Assembly: GCA_039586815.1 (NCBI GenBank)
Contig: JBDHJR010000019.1
Span: 35,108-99,107 of the forward strand
Direction: 5' to 3'
Origin: WVYX01 sp039586815
Lineage (GTDB): Bacteria; Gemmatimonadota; Gemmatimonadetes; Gemmatimonadales; GWC2-71-9
Length of the DNA stretch: 64,000 nt
Of the stretch, positions 8,036 to 16,498 are shown one piece after another. A program made the translations under genes and the position numbers. The notes beneath the pieces were generated by a model. The model was not told the origin of the DNA and searched no databases. It was given only the letters and a program-made list of their open reading frames with translations. The first letter of the stretch is position 1. The number at the start of each line of letters is the position of its first letter.

Positions 8036-8859
8036 GCGAGTGCCCGCGTCATTGGATTATCCTCTTCGGTAACCGGCGCTCCCGCGTGAGAATCGGCAAC
8101 ACGGCGCGCCAACTCCTGTCCCAGCGCCAAGTAGCTCTTGGCGCCTACCGACTGCACATCGTAGAGCAGAATCGGCTTGCCGAAACTCGGCGCTTCGGCA
8201 AGACGCACGTTCCGCGGAATGACGGTGCTGTACACCTTGCGACCGAAGTACTCCTTGGCCTCTGTGGCCACCTGACGCGAGAGATTGAGCCGCGCATCGT
8301 ACATGGTGAGGAGCACACCTTCAATAGCGAGGCTGGCGTTGCAGTTCTGTTGTACCAGTCGCACGGTGTTCAGCAGTTTGGAGAGGCCTTCCAACGCGTA
8401 GTACTCGCACTGAATCGGTATCAGCACGGAGTCGGCGGCCGTGAGCATGTTCAATGTGAGCAGACCGAGGGAGGGCGGGCAGTCGATCAACACGAACTCG
8501 TAGTCGTGACGCAGCTGCGCGATCGTGCGGCGCATGACCGATTCACGCTTCGGCCGATTGACCAACTCCACCTCGGCACCCACGAGGTCCTGGGTCGCCG
8601 GCACGACGTCGAGCGTCTGCACGTTCACGCCGCGTTGCACCACCTCGGCCAGGGGAACATCACCCATCAGCGCGTCGTACAGCGACAGCTCAACCCCGTC
8701 GCGCTCGATGCCGATCCCGCTGGTGGCGTTGGCTTGGGGGTCGGCATCCACCAGGAGGGTGCGCCGCTCCGCGGCGGAGAGCGAGGCGGCAAGATTCACG
8801 GCGGTCGTAGTCTTGCCGACACCGCCCTTCTGGTTCGCGATGGCGATGACCCTGCCCAT
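8032..8859 (-). CDS. parA: Chromosome-partitioning ATPase ParA (Soj)
   Basis: This is a 275-residue Walker-type ATPase with the deviant Walker A motif KGGVGKTTT (about residues 11-19). It also has DADPQANAT, LIDCPPSLG (Walker B region) and the conserved IPIQCEYYALEG. The short N-terminus without an added DNA-binding domain is typical of chromosomal Soj-type ParA. It works with ParB to segregate origins. It is the first gene of the minus-strand operon parA-parB-M23-bactofilin. About 190 bases upstream lie the parS site and the divergent DUF4350-like gene; no rsmG precedes parA here, unlike in many bacteria. Confidence 0.96.
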   Translation of the reverse strand: MGRVIAIANQKGGVGKTTTAVNLAASLSAAERRTLLVDADPQANATSGIGIERDGVELSLYDALMGDVPLAEVVQRGVNVQTLDVVPATQDLVGAEVELVNRPKRESVMRRTIAQLRHDYEFVLIDCPPSLGLLTLNMLTAADSVLIPIQCEYYALEGLSKLLNTVRLVQQNCNASLAIEGVLLTMYDARLNLSRQVATEAKEYFGRKVYSTVIPRNVRLAEAPSFGKPILLYDVQSVGAKSYLALGQELARRVADSHAGAPVTEEDNPMTRALA

Positions 8860-9049
8860 GAGACCTATAAGTGGTTGATTGACAATTAGTTACGCAGTAA
8901 TGACAAGCGGGAGACGTGGCCTCTGGAGCTTGCCGTGGGCGCCCTTGCGGGCAAATATACAGGTGCGGTAGACAGGACGCTACACCCGTTTCGGGGCGCT
9001 CAGGCACCGAACCTTCTGAATCTAGGGCGCGCAGGTCCTTGCAAATGGG

Positions 9050-10000
9050 GTGTTTCACGTGAAACGGGATCTCGCAAGGCTCGGCATTGCGTTGGCTGCT
9101 CTGTTCGGGACGCCGGCTGAAGCTCAACAGATCGCAGACACCGACTTTCTTCCTCCGGTTCCATTCCCTGCCTACGAGTCGGGGTCCGGACCTACGGTCC
9201 TGATCGACGAGGCCCACTTCAACTTCCATACGGCAAGCGGACGGTACCTGCCATTCGCGCGGCTCTTGGAGCGGGATGGCTACGTCGTACTCCCCTCGAG
9301 CTCCAGATTCACAGCCGAGATGCTCGAGAATGCAGACATCCTGGTGGTCTCCAATGCTCTGGCCGAACGGAACGCAGAGGACTGGTCCTTGCCTACCCCT
9401 TCTGCCTTCGACTCCGCCGAGATCGCCGCCGTACTGGAGTGGGTGGCAGCTGGGGGAGCGCTCCTCTTGATCGCAGACCACATGCCATTCCCGGGAGCCG
9501 CCGCGCAGCTCGCCTCCTCCTTCGGAGCGACATTTGGGAACGGCTTCGCGATGGGCCCGGAGCAGGGCAGGGCGCCCATGATCTTCCGTCGGTCCGACGG
9601 CTCACTGGCGGATCATCCGGTCACCAGTGGCCGCGGGCCCCGCGAGCGGGTCGACTCGGTGGCCACCTTCATGGGCCAGGCCTTTCGAATCCCGGCCGGG
9701 GCCGCACAGCTCCTGACGCTTCCTTCGCCGTCCGTCCTTCTTCTTCCAGAGCGTGCCTGGCAGTTCTCCGAGACCACCCCCCGCGTGAACGCAGGCGGCT
9801 TGGCACAGGGCGCGCTCCTGATGTTCGGCGAGGGTCGCGTCGCGTTGTTTGGCGAGGCCGCGATGTTCTCTGCCCAGGTAGACGGGCTGCGTCGCTCCCC
9901 CATGGGAATGAACTCCCCCGTCGCGTCCCAGAACCCCCAGTTCCTCCTAAACCTCTTCCACTGGCTTTCCGACCTTCTGGATGGCACGCCCGAGCGCTGA
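9050..10000 (+). CDS. Secreted DUF4350-like protein whose start codons contain parS
   Basis: This protein of up to 316 residues has an N-terminal signal peptide (hydrophobic core LGIALAALFG, likely cleavage after AEA). The mature part reads like the GATase-like DUF4350 fold: VLIDEAHFNFHT, ADILVVSNAL, WVAAGGALLLIADHMPF and a later VALFGEAAMFS. Such proteins are uncharacterised and often lie near carbohydrate or transport genes. The GTG at 9050 gives MFHVKR, which is simply parS translated. A GTG at 9059 also gives a full signal peptide and has GGGG at a better distance. The gene separates parA from mnmG, and a second parS follows it. Confidence 0.75.
   Translation: MFHVKRDLARLGIALAALFGTPAEAQQIADTDFLPPVPFPAYESGSGPTVLIDEAHFNFHTASGRYLPFARLLERDGYVVLPSSSRFTAEMLENADILVVSNALAERNAEDWSLPTPSAFDSAEIAAVLEWVAAGGALLLIADHMPFPGAAAQLASSFGATFGNGFAMGPEQGRAPMIFRRSDGSLADHPVTSGRGPRERVDSVATFMGQAFRIPAGAAQLLTLPSPSVLLLPERAWQFSETTPRVNAGGLAQGALLMFGEGRVALFGEAAMFSAQVDGLRRSPMGMNSPVASQNPQFLLNLFHWLSDLLDGTPER
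9051..9066. promoter_or_regulatory. parS site 1
   Basis: TGTTTCACGTGAAACG matches the ParB-binding consensus TGTTTCACGTGAAACA at 15 of 16 positions and is nearly palindromic. It sits about 190 bases upstream of parA and covers the first codons of the DUF4350-like gene. Confidence 0.9.
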
Positions 10001-10025
10001 CCCGGGCCGCACTTTTTCAACCAGC

Positions 10026-10041
10026 CGTTCCACGTGAAACA
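10026..10041. promoter_or_regulatory. parS site 2 (degenerate)
   Basis: CGTTCCACGTGAAACA matches the parS consensus at 14 of 16 positions. It lies 26 bases after the DUF4350-like gene and before the convergent mnmG end, about 975 bases from site 1 and in the same orientation. Confidence 0.7.
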
Positions 10042-10096
10042 ACTGACTGGACCACCAGCGTCGTGGCGGGCCTATAACTTATTGTGTGATAAAGAG

Positions 10097-11971
10097 TTAC
10101 GCTGCTGAACGGCTGCGGCGGACGACCTCCAGTACGAGGTTCTGCAAGTCGCTGGGGGACACACCCGGAATCCTGCCGGCCTGGGCGAGGGACTGGGGAC
10201 GGACCCGCCCGAGCTTCTGTCGCGCCTCAGTGCTCAGGCTCGCGAGCTCTTCGTAGGGCAGATCCCGCGGCAATCTGAAGTTCGCCATCTCTGCCAGCTT
10301 TGCTGCCGAGCGGCGTTCCCGCTCCAGGTAGCCGGCGTACTTGAGCTCGATCTCTGCCGACTGCCAGACGTCTTCCAGGTAGTTGGGCACCGGCTGCGCC
10401 GCGAGGCCCAGCATGTCGCGCAGTGAGACCTTGGGGCGCCGTGCGAGCTCCGCTACTCGCTGCGGTTCTGCGATCTCGCTTTCCCCGAGGGCGCGTAGCG
10501 CCTGGTTCGCGTCACCGGGATCGACGTTGACGCTTCGCGCCAGGGCTACGAGCTCGTCCTCCGCTCGCGTGCGCTCTTCCAGTTCCCGGCGCTCCACCGG
10601 TGAGAGCGCCCCCAGTTCCGCTGCGAGCGGGCCGAGCCGCTTGAGCGCGTTGTCTTGACGCAGCAGCAGGCGAAACTCCGCACGCGAGGTGAACAAGCGG
10701 TACGGCTCATCGACACCCCGAGTGACCAGGTCGTCCACCAGCACACCCACGTACCCGTCGTCACGTCCCAGTACGACCGGCTCTCGATCCCGCACGCTGC
10801 GCGCCGCATTGATGCCCGCGACCAGTCCCTGGGCGGCGGCCTCCTCATATCCCGTCGTTCCGTTCACCTGACCCGCGAAGAACAGGCCGGCCAAGGCCTT
10901 AACCTCGAGCCAGGGTGAGAGTTGCTGCGGCGGGTAGTAGTCGTACTCGATGGCGTAGCCGGCTCGCGTCATACGGACCTGCTCCATTCCCGGCAGCGTC
11001 CGCAGGAATCGCAGCTGGGTCTCGACCGGGAGCGAAGTGGATAGCCCGTTCACGTACAGCTCCGAAGTGTCGAGCCCCTCGGGCTCCAGAAACACCTGGT
11101 GCCGCTCAGCATCGGGGAACTTCACGACCTTGTCCTCGATCGAGGGGCAGTACCTCGGCCCCCTGCCGGCGATCGCGCCGCCGTACAGCGCGGACCGATG
11201 CATCTCCTGCCGAATGATCGCCTTGAGCTCTTCCCCGGCCCAGGTAATCCAACAGGGGCGCTGCTCTTGCCTCGGCGTTCGCACGAAATGCGAGAAGCGA
11301 TAGTCGGGACTCTCGCCGTCTTGCCGCACGAGCTTCGAGTAATCCACCGAGCGGCCATCGATGCGTGGCGGCGTTCCGGTCTTGAACCGCTTCACTTCGA
11401 GACCCAACGCCTCCAGCTGCTCGGCGAGATCCAGCGACGCCGGGTCACCGGCTCGGCCGGCGTCGATGCGCGTGTCGGTTCCGACGTGGATCCTGCCTCT
11501 CAGAAACGTCCCCGCCGTGAGCACCACCGTAGCTGCACGGATGGTCTGGCCGCTCGTCGTCACGACACCCCCGACCCGCTCCCCTTCTATCACCAGAGAA
11601 CCGACCGTGGCTTGCAGCACGTCCACGTCCGGCTGCGCCTCGAGCAGCGCGCGTATCGCACGACGGTACAGGCCGCGGTCGCATTGCGCCCTCGGCGCCC
11701 ACACCGCCGGTCCCTTGGACCGGTTCAGCATGCGGAACTGGATCGTGGCACTATCGGCGGCCCGCCCCATCACACCGCCGAACGCGTCCACCTCGCGCAC
11801 CACTGTGCCCTTCGCAATTCCACCAATGGCGGGGTTGCACGACATCTGGCCGATCGTCTCGAGATTGGTGGTCACGAGCAGCACCTGCGCCCCGAGGCGC
11901 GCAGCCGCGTTGGCCGCCTCGGAGCCGGCGTGTCCGCCCCCGATTACGATGACGTCGTAGCGATTCCGCAT
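10097..11971 (-). CDS. mnmG: tRNA uridine-5-carboxymethylaminomethyl modification enzyme MnmG (GidA)
   Basis: MnmG, with MnmE, installs the cmnm5 group on wobble uridine of certain tRNAs. This 624-residue FAD protein has the N-terminal dinucleotide-binding motif VIGGGHAGSEAA, the MSCNPAIGGIAKG signature, and RPCWITW plus YCPSIEDKVVKFP in the middle. The C-terminal helical domain ends with the GVSPSDLQNL region used for MnmE and tRNA contact. Its length is normal. It is separated from mnmE (58.8-60.1 kb) by most of the window, although in many genomes the two are adjacent near the origin. The plus-strand DUF4350-like gene converges on it. Confidence 0.97.
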   Translation of the reverse strand: MRNRYDVIVIGGGHAGSEAANAAARLGAQVLLVTTNLETIGQMSCNPAIGGIAKGTVVREVDAFGGVMGRAADSATIQFRMLNRSKGPAVWAPRAQCDRGLYRRAIRALLEAQPDVDVLQATVGSLVIEGERVGGVVTTSGQTIRAATVVLTAGTFLRGRIHVGTDTRIDAGRAGDPASLDLAEQLEALGLEVKRFKTGTPPRIDGRSVDYSKLVRQDGESPDYRFSHFVRTPRQEQRPCWITWAGEELKAIIRQEMHRSALYGGAIAGRGPRYCPSIEDKVVKFPDAERHQVFLEPEGLDTSELYVNGLSTSLPVETQLRFLRTLPGMEQVRMTRAGYAIEYDYYPPQQLSPWLEVKALAGLFFAGQVNGTTGYEEAAAQGLVAGINAARSVRDREPVVLGRDDGYVGVLVDDLVTRGVDEPYRLFTSRAEFRLLLRQDNALKRLGPLAAELGALSPVERRELEERTRAEDELVALARSVNVDPGDANQALRALGESEIAEPQRVAELARRPKVSLRDMLGLAAQPVPNYLEDVWQSAEIELKYAGYLERERRSAAKLAEMANFRLPRDLPYEELASLSTEARQKLGRVRPQSLAQAGRIPGVSPSDLQNLVLEVVRRSRSAA

Positions 11972-12010
11972 GTGAGGACGGGAAAAGATACCGGGCGCCG
12001 GGGCCTCGGT

Positions 12011-13651
12011 CTACGGCAGGTGGTACAGCAGGATCGAGCGACCCACACGCATCTCTGGCTCATGGCGCCTGAGCCAGGCAAAGCCGTCGTGCGGGGGCAC
12101 CTCGGTACCGTCGTACACCAGGCGCCAAATGCTCACCGCAATCCACCCTGTTGTTTCCCGGTGCGCCTCGAGCCGCCTGAGCTGCGCCGGTACATGCAGC
12201 ATCGGGACCGCCGATCCGCTGTAGGCCAAGGCCACGTTTTCGGCACCCAGCTCCTGGACGGCAGCTCCCAAACGCTGCAGGTCCTGCCCCCAATCGAGGT
12301 CTCCATAGATCAGGATTCGTTCCGGTTCGTCGCCGGCGAGCTCGTTGAAGTAGGGCAGGTAGTCGGGATGCGCGGCCGACGACGACCCCAAGATCCAGAG
12401 CAGCAGGCCACCGGCGGCTACCCGCTGAGCCGTACGCCCGAACCGCAGCCACTGCACGGCACCATAGGCCGCCGGGAATGCCAGCAACGGGTACACGATC
12501 AGAACGTGCCGGATTCCAATGTTGATGTTGCTGCTGAGGCTGACGAGCATGACCACGACCGCGCAGAGAGGCGGCACCGCCACCACCCAGTCACCCTCCA
12601 GTCGGGTGCGCCGCAGCACTAGAGCCGTGCCCATCACGGCCAGCATCAGCAACCCAAGCGGCGTCCTGAAGAGGACCGCGACCGGGAAGTAGTACCACCA
12701 ACCCGATTCTCCGACGTTGCCGAACATGTAGGACGGATGACCCTCGGCATTGTGCTCCGCAACGGCGCGAACGCCCTGTACCATCTCGCTCAACGGGTAT
12801 ATCGGAAGCGCTGCAACGCGCGCCAGCACTCCCGGCTCTGCCACACGTGGGAAGGCCAGCGGACCCAACGAGAAGCCGTACGACGCCCAGCAGACCACGA
12901 ACGCGACGGCGACGGCGACTGCCACCGACCACCAGCCGGTGCGCCCGATTCCCAGCACACGGCCCCACGCCCGCCGCTCCACCGCCCAGCGCAATGCGAG
13001 AACCGCGACACCGCAGGCAGGCAAGAACACGACGGCCGAGAACTTCGTCATCAGCGCAAGCGCCGCCGCGAGGCCCAGCAGGGCACCACGCTCCAAAGAC
13101 GGCTTCTCGAGCCAAGCCACGTAGGCCATCAGTGCCGCCAGCAACATGGCGGTCACAGCCATGTCAGTCGTGGCCAGCCCGGCATGTGCCAGAACGGGGG
13201 GCAACAGCGTATACAGCAGGACGGCAACGAGCGCGGTGGATCGGTCGAAAGTCTTGCAACCCCAGCGCCACATCAGAACCGCGCCGAACAGGAAGAACGG
13301 AAGCACACCCAGCCGCGCCAGGCTCAGCGTGCGGTAGTAGCGCCCGTCCCGGTACAACAAATCCAGGCCCTCGTTCCACATCGACTTGAGCCGGGGGGTG
13401 AATCCGCGAATTCCGTCCAAGTACGGTCCCAGCGCGACCGCGACACGGGCCAGTGGTGGGTGTTGCGGCTCGTACGTGTACGAGCCGAGTTGAACCAGCT
13501 CCATCCCGCACGCCAGGTGAGCCGGCTCGTCCCACGTCGCGTTGTACACGCCGTACGTGCCGACGATGCGCAGCACGGCGATCCCCACCAACAACACCGC
13601 CACCAGGTAGAGTCTCTCGGGGCGCACAAGCCATGCAGCCACGGCGTTCAT
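12011..13651 (-). CDS. Glycosyltransferase family 39-type membrane protein
   Basis: This 546-residue polytopic protein has about ten hydrophobic segments and a first periplasmic loop with the acidic motif TWDEPAHL, typical of the GT39/PMT (ArnT-like) GT-C fold. These enzymes use polyprenyl-phosphate sugars outside the membrane. A C-terminal periplasmic part carries GDLDWGQDLQRLG, seen in related bacterial GT-C proteins. The start codon ATG at 13649-13651 overlaps the end of the GT2 gene (ATGA). The GT2 partner could make the polyprenyl-linked donor. The acceptor (lipid, protein or glycan) is unknown. Confidence 0.83.
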   Translation of the reverse strand: MNAVAAWLVRPERLYLVAVLLVGIAVLRIVGTYGVYNATWDEPAHLACGMELVQLGSYTYEPQHPPLARVAVALGPYLDGIRGFTPRLKSMWNEGLDLLYRDGRYYRTLSLARLGVLPFFLFGAVLMWRWGCKTFDRSTALVAVLLYTLLPPVLAHAGLATTDMAVTAMLLAALMAYVAWLEKPSLERGALLGLAAALALMTKFSAVVFLPACGVAVLALRWAVERRAWGRVLGIGRTGWWSVAVAVAVAFVVCWASYGFSLGPLAFPRVAEPGVLARVAALPIYPLSEMVQGVRAVAEHNAEGHPSYMFGNVGESGWWYYFPVAVLFRTPLGLLMLAVMGTALVLRRTRLEGDWVVAVPPLCAVVVMLVSLSSNINIGIRHVLIVYPLLAFPAAYGAVQWLRFGRTAQRVAAGGLLLWILGSSSAAHPDYLPYFNELAGDEPERILIYGDLDWGQDLQRLGAAVQELGAENVALAYSGSAVPMLHVPAQLRRLEAHRETTGWIAVSIWRLVYDGTEVPPHDGFAWLRRHEPEMRVGRSILLYHLP

Positions 13652-14397
13652 TTTGCCAGGTAGCGTTGCCGGATCCGCACCACGTCGCCGGCGGCTCGCG
13701 CGAAGTCGGACATGCGAAGCTTGCTCCCGGCCACGTCGCGCCACGCACGGAGCGGGTGCTCCGCGATCATCTCCTGTGCACGGATGCGACCATCGGGCCC
13801 GAGCGCGTTGATCAACCTTGCGATTATCTCCACGTCGAAGACCCACCTGGCCACGAACGGATCAGCGAACAGCTGTTGGACCAACGGTGTCGCGCGCAGC
13901 AGCTTGGCGCCGCACTGAGTGTCGTACACCGGCATCCCCAACATCAGCGACACGACCGTGGCGAACACGCGCCCGGCATAGTGGCGCACAGCGTCGCGAT
14001 GGATGTCTCGCCCGAGCAGTCGAACCCGTGAGCCGAATACCATCTCCAGCTTCGCGGCCGCCGCCAGAGCGTTGCGCATGGGAATGATCTCCCCCAGAGG
14101 CGTGGACAGATCGGCATCCCAGTATCCGACGTACGCCGCTTCCGTATCGAAGGCCCGACCGATCCCCCGGCGTACAGCCTCCGCCTTCCCCGCGTTCTCC
14201 GGGAGCGCGAACACGCTGCAGCGCTCGGGGCACTCTCGCGTGAGCTCTCGCAGCTTCTGCCCAGTCGCGTCGCTGCTGCCGTCATCCACGAAGACGAAAC
14301 CGACGTCGGGGTGGCCCGCAATGAAAGCAGCGAACTCCTCCGTCGGCAGCCGGTGTGCCTCGTTGTAGCAGGGAACGACTACGGTCGTGTCAGTCAT
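13648..14397 (-). CDS. Glycosyltransferase family 2 (polyprenyl-phosphate glycosyltransferase-like)
   Basis: This 249-residue GT-A protein has the N-terminal VVVPCYNEAHRLP, the nucleotide-binding FVDDGSSDATG (about 36-46), GKAEAVRRG and the metal-binding YWDADLSTPL (about 83-92). The arrangement resembles dolichyl-phosphate beta-glucosyltransferase. It has no C-terminal membrane segments of the GtrB type. The end overlaps the GT39-type gene by four bases and the start overlaps the methyltransferase gene by eight, so all three form one operon. A plausible job is charging polyprenyl phosphate for the GT39 enzyme, inferred from the pairing. Confidence 0.87.
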   Translation of the reverse strand: MTDTTVVVPCYNEAHRLPTEEFAAFIAGHPDVGFVFVDDGSSDATGQKLRELTRECPERCSVFALPENAGKAEAVRRGIGRAFDTEAAYVGYWDADLSTPLGEIIPMRNALAAAAKLEMVFGSRVRLLGRDIHRDAVRHYAGRVFATVVSLMLGMPVYDTQCGAKLLRATPLVQQLFADPFVARWVFDVEIIARLINALGPDGRIRAQEMIAEHPLRAWRDVAGSKLRMSDFARAAGDVVRIRQRYLAK

Positions 14398-15172
14398 GGC
14401 TCATCTGCCGTTCCACTTCGAGCACCGCGAGCAGGCTGCTCCCGGTGCGGTATCCTGCCTCGCGCCGCCCTTCCAGCACCTTGGTGAGACGACCGGCCTC
14501 GCCGCCGAACAGTCGTGCGAGCAGATGGTTGACGGGCGCCGGCGGCACCCGCAGGTCGGTTCCGTGCGACCCCACGCCGTGTCCGGAGCGGCGAGACAGC
14601 CAACGTGCCAGCCGCACCGCCGGGTAGAGTCGCGCACAGAAGTACGACAGCAGCACGACCCGAACCGGAAGATCCCGCCACAACATGGCGAGCGTCTTCG
14701 CGTCGTAGCGTCGGAAGTGCCCCAGAGCTTCGTCGTGGGGAGACCACAAGTACTGATGCGCCGGCACTGTGATCACCACCCGCGCGCCATGCTTGCAGCG
14801 GGAAACCAGTGTCGAGAGGAGGAGGGAGTCGTCGGAGACGTGCTCGAGCACGTCCATGAGCAGGTAGGCGTCGGCGGACGCGTCCAGCTCGGGCGGCAGG
14901 TCCGCGATCTCGCCATTCCAGAATCGGATCCCAGCATAACGCTTCCGCGCGAGCTCGATCGCGTGTGCCGATGTGTCGATCCCCAGGGTGCGGTACTCGC
15001 CAGCCAGCGCCGCCACGTTGCCACCTGTGCCACACCCCACATCCACCACCAGGGACTGCCCGTCGGGCGGAAGCAGCCGCCTTAAGATGGACCGCAGAAC
15101 GTCCCTGCGCCCGAGGAACCACCAGTGCTTTTCCTCCATCTCTGCGTGGAGGGCGAGTTGGGTGGCGTCCAT
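14390..15172 (-). CDS. Class I SAM-dependent methyltransferase
   Basis: This 260-residue protein has motif I VVDVGCGTGGNVAAL (about residues 43-57), an acidic post-I position (LGIDTSAHAIELAR), and YLLMDVLEHVSDD, the motif II type DxLEHV seen in UbiG/Methyltransf_11 relatives. The N-terminal MEEKHWWFLGRRDVL is common in methyltransferases of glycan and lipid clusters. The C-terminal 60 residues are hydrophobic-basic and may lie at the membrane. It is first in the operon with the GT2 and GT39-type genes, suggesting that it methylates a sugar or lipid in the same pathway. The substrate is unknown. Confidence 0.87.
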   Translation of the reverse strand: MDATQLALHAEMEEKHWWFLGRRDVLRSILRRLLPPDGQSLVVDVGCGTGGNVAALAGEYRTLGIDTSAHAIELARKRYAGIRFWNGEIADLPPELDASADAYLLMDVLEHVSDDSLLLSTLVSRCKHGARVVITVPAHQYLWSPHDEALGHFRRYDAKTLAMLWRDLPVRVVLLSYFCARLYPAVRLARWLSRRSGHGVGSHGTDLRVPPAPVNHLLARLFGGEAGRLTKVLEGRREAGYRTGSSLLAVLEVERQMSHD

Positions 15173-15223
15173 TATCGATCTCCGCTACCGCGCCGATCCG
15201 ACCGGGCGCGCCTCCCACTCAGA

Positions 15224-16498
15224 TCACGGCGTGCGAACCCAGCGCACCAGCTCCTTGAGGTTGGGTCGCTTGCCGTACATCAGGATGCCCACACGGTAAA
15301 TGCGGGCCGCGATCCACGTGACCAGCCACAGAGCGACCACGAGCGCTGCGACCGAGGCCGCCACTTCCCCCGGCGGAACCTCCGCGGCGGCCCAGCGCAC
15401 CGGCATGGCAATGGGCGAGCTGAAGGGCACGATCGAGAGGGTGAGCGCCAGGGTGCTGTCGGGTTGTTGCAGAAGACCGATCAGCAACACCGACGGAAGC
15501 ACCAGCAACATCACCACCGGGGTCTGTGCCTGCCGGGCTTCGGCCTCGCTGCTCGACATGGCTGCCACGGCTGCGAACATCGCGGCGTAGAGAAAGTACC
15601 CAAGCAGGAAGAACGTCACGATGATCGCGAGCGTCCCGGCCGTCACTTCAGGGAGGCGGAATCCCGATCCGGTCGGCGCGTCGATCCCCAGCACGCCCAA
15701 CACCACGTCGCGATGCCGGATCAAAGCCCAGGCAGACACGCCCCAGATCATGAATTGGAACAGCCCGACCGCCCCCACTCCGAGCACCTTGCCGGCCAGC
15801 AACTGGAAAGGCCTGAGGCTGGAGACCAGCACCTCGATGATGCGTGACGTCTTTTCCTCCACCACGGCTCCCATCACCTGCACGCCGTAGACGAGGATGG
15901 CGATGTAGAGCACGAACCAGACCGTATAGGCGAAGAAGAAACGCGCCTCGCCCGATTCGTCGGTCAGCTCTCCGCCCCTGATGCCCACCGTCTCCATGCT
16001 GACGGGGATCTGCGCGCGTTCCACCAAGTTTGGGTCTACTCCGACCCGCTCCAATCGCTCCACCAGCACCGCCTGGCGCAGACGCCGCTCCATGGACTGC
16101 ATGTCCGTTAGCGAGGAGACGTTCGATCCGCGGTACTCGGCGCGCCCGTCCTCGACGGTCTCGTCGCTCACCAGCAGATAGCCGTCCAGACGCTTGAGGC
16201 CCACGAGCCCGGTGAGAGAGTCCGCTGCCGACTCCATATCCACCAGTTCCACCTCGACCAGGGAGGCGGTCAACCGGTCTACCGCGTCCAGTCGCTGGGC
16301 GACGCTCTCGCCGAAGTCCGACGTCGTCAGGTCGAGCACCGCTATGGAGCGGTGTCCACCCCCTCGCTCCGCCAGGAGAATCGGGAGTACGACGACGGCG
16401 GCCATCAGAACCGGAACCACCAGAGTCGATATGATGAACCACTTGTTGCGGACCTTCTCCGTGAACTCGCGGCGCACGACCACCCATACCTTACGCAT
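15224..16498 (-). CDS. ABC transporter permease, NatB-like ABC-2 type
   Basis: This 424-residue protein starts with a cytoplasmic MRKVWVVVRREFTEKVRNKWFI motif typical of NatB/ABC-2 exporter permeases. It has one N-terminal membrane helix, a periplasmic domain of about 150 residues, then five or six helices toward the C-terminus (FFFAYTVWFVLYIAILVYGVQVMGAVVEEKTSRIIEVL...). The EEKTSRIIEVL motif is characteristic. NatAB-type systems export sodium ions or small molecules; the cargo here is unknown. The start at 16498 overlaps the ATPase gene by eight bases, so the pair is one operon. Confidence 0.9.
   Translation of the reverse strand: MRKVWVVVRREFTEKVRNKWFIISTLVVPVLMAAVVVLPILLAERGGGHRSIAVLDLTTSDFGESVAQRLDAVDRLTASLVEVELVDMESAADSLTGLVGLKRLDGYLLVSDETVEDGRAEYRGSNVSSLTDMQSMERRLRQAVLVERLERVGVDPNLVERAQIPVSMETVGIRGGELTDESGEARFFFAYTVWFVLYIAILVYGVQVMGAVVEEKTSRIIEVLVSSLRPFQLLAGKVLGVGAVGLFQFMIWGVSAWALIRHRDVVLGVLGIDAPTGSGFRLPEVTAGTLAIIVTFFLLGYFLYAAMFAAVAAMSSSEAEARQAQTPVVMLLVLPSVLLIGLLQQPDSTLALTLSIVPFSSPIAMPVRWAAAEVPPGEVAASVAALVVALWLVTWIAARIYRVGILMYGKRPNLKELVRWVRTP

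Noticed and set aside
8690..9481. Minus-strand open frame covering the parA upstream region
   Set aside because: It reads out of frame through parA and antisense to the DUF4350-like gene, across parS; composition is not protein-like.
11099..12622. Long plus-strand open frame opposite mnmG and the GT39-type gene
   Set aside because: It mirrors strongly supported minus-strand genes, has no recognisable domain, and is rich in His/Arg/Gln as expected for an antisense frame in GC-rich DNA.
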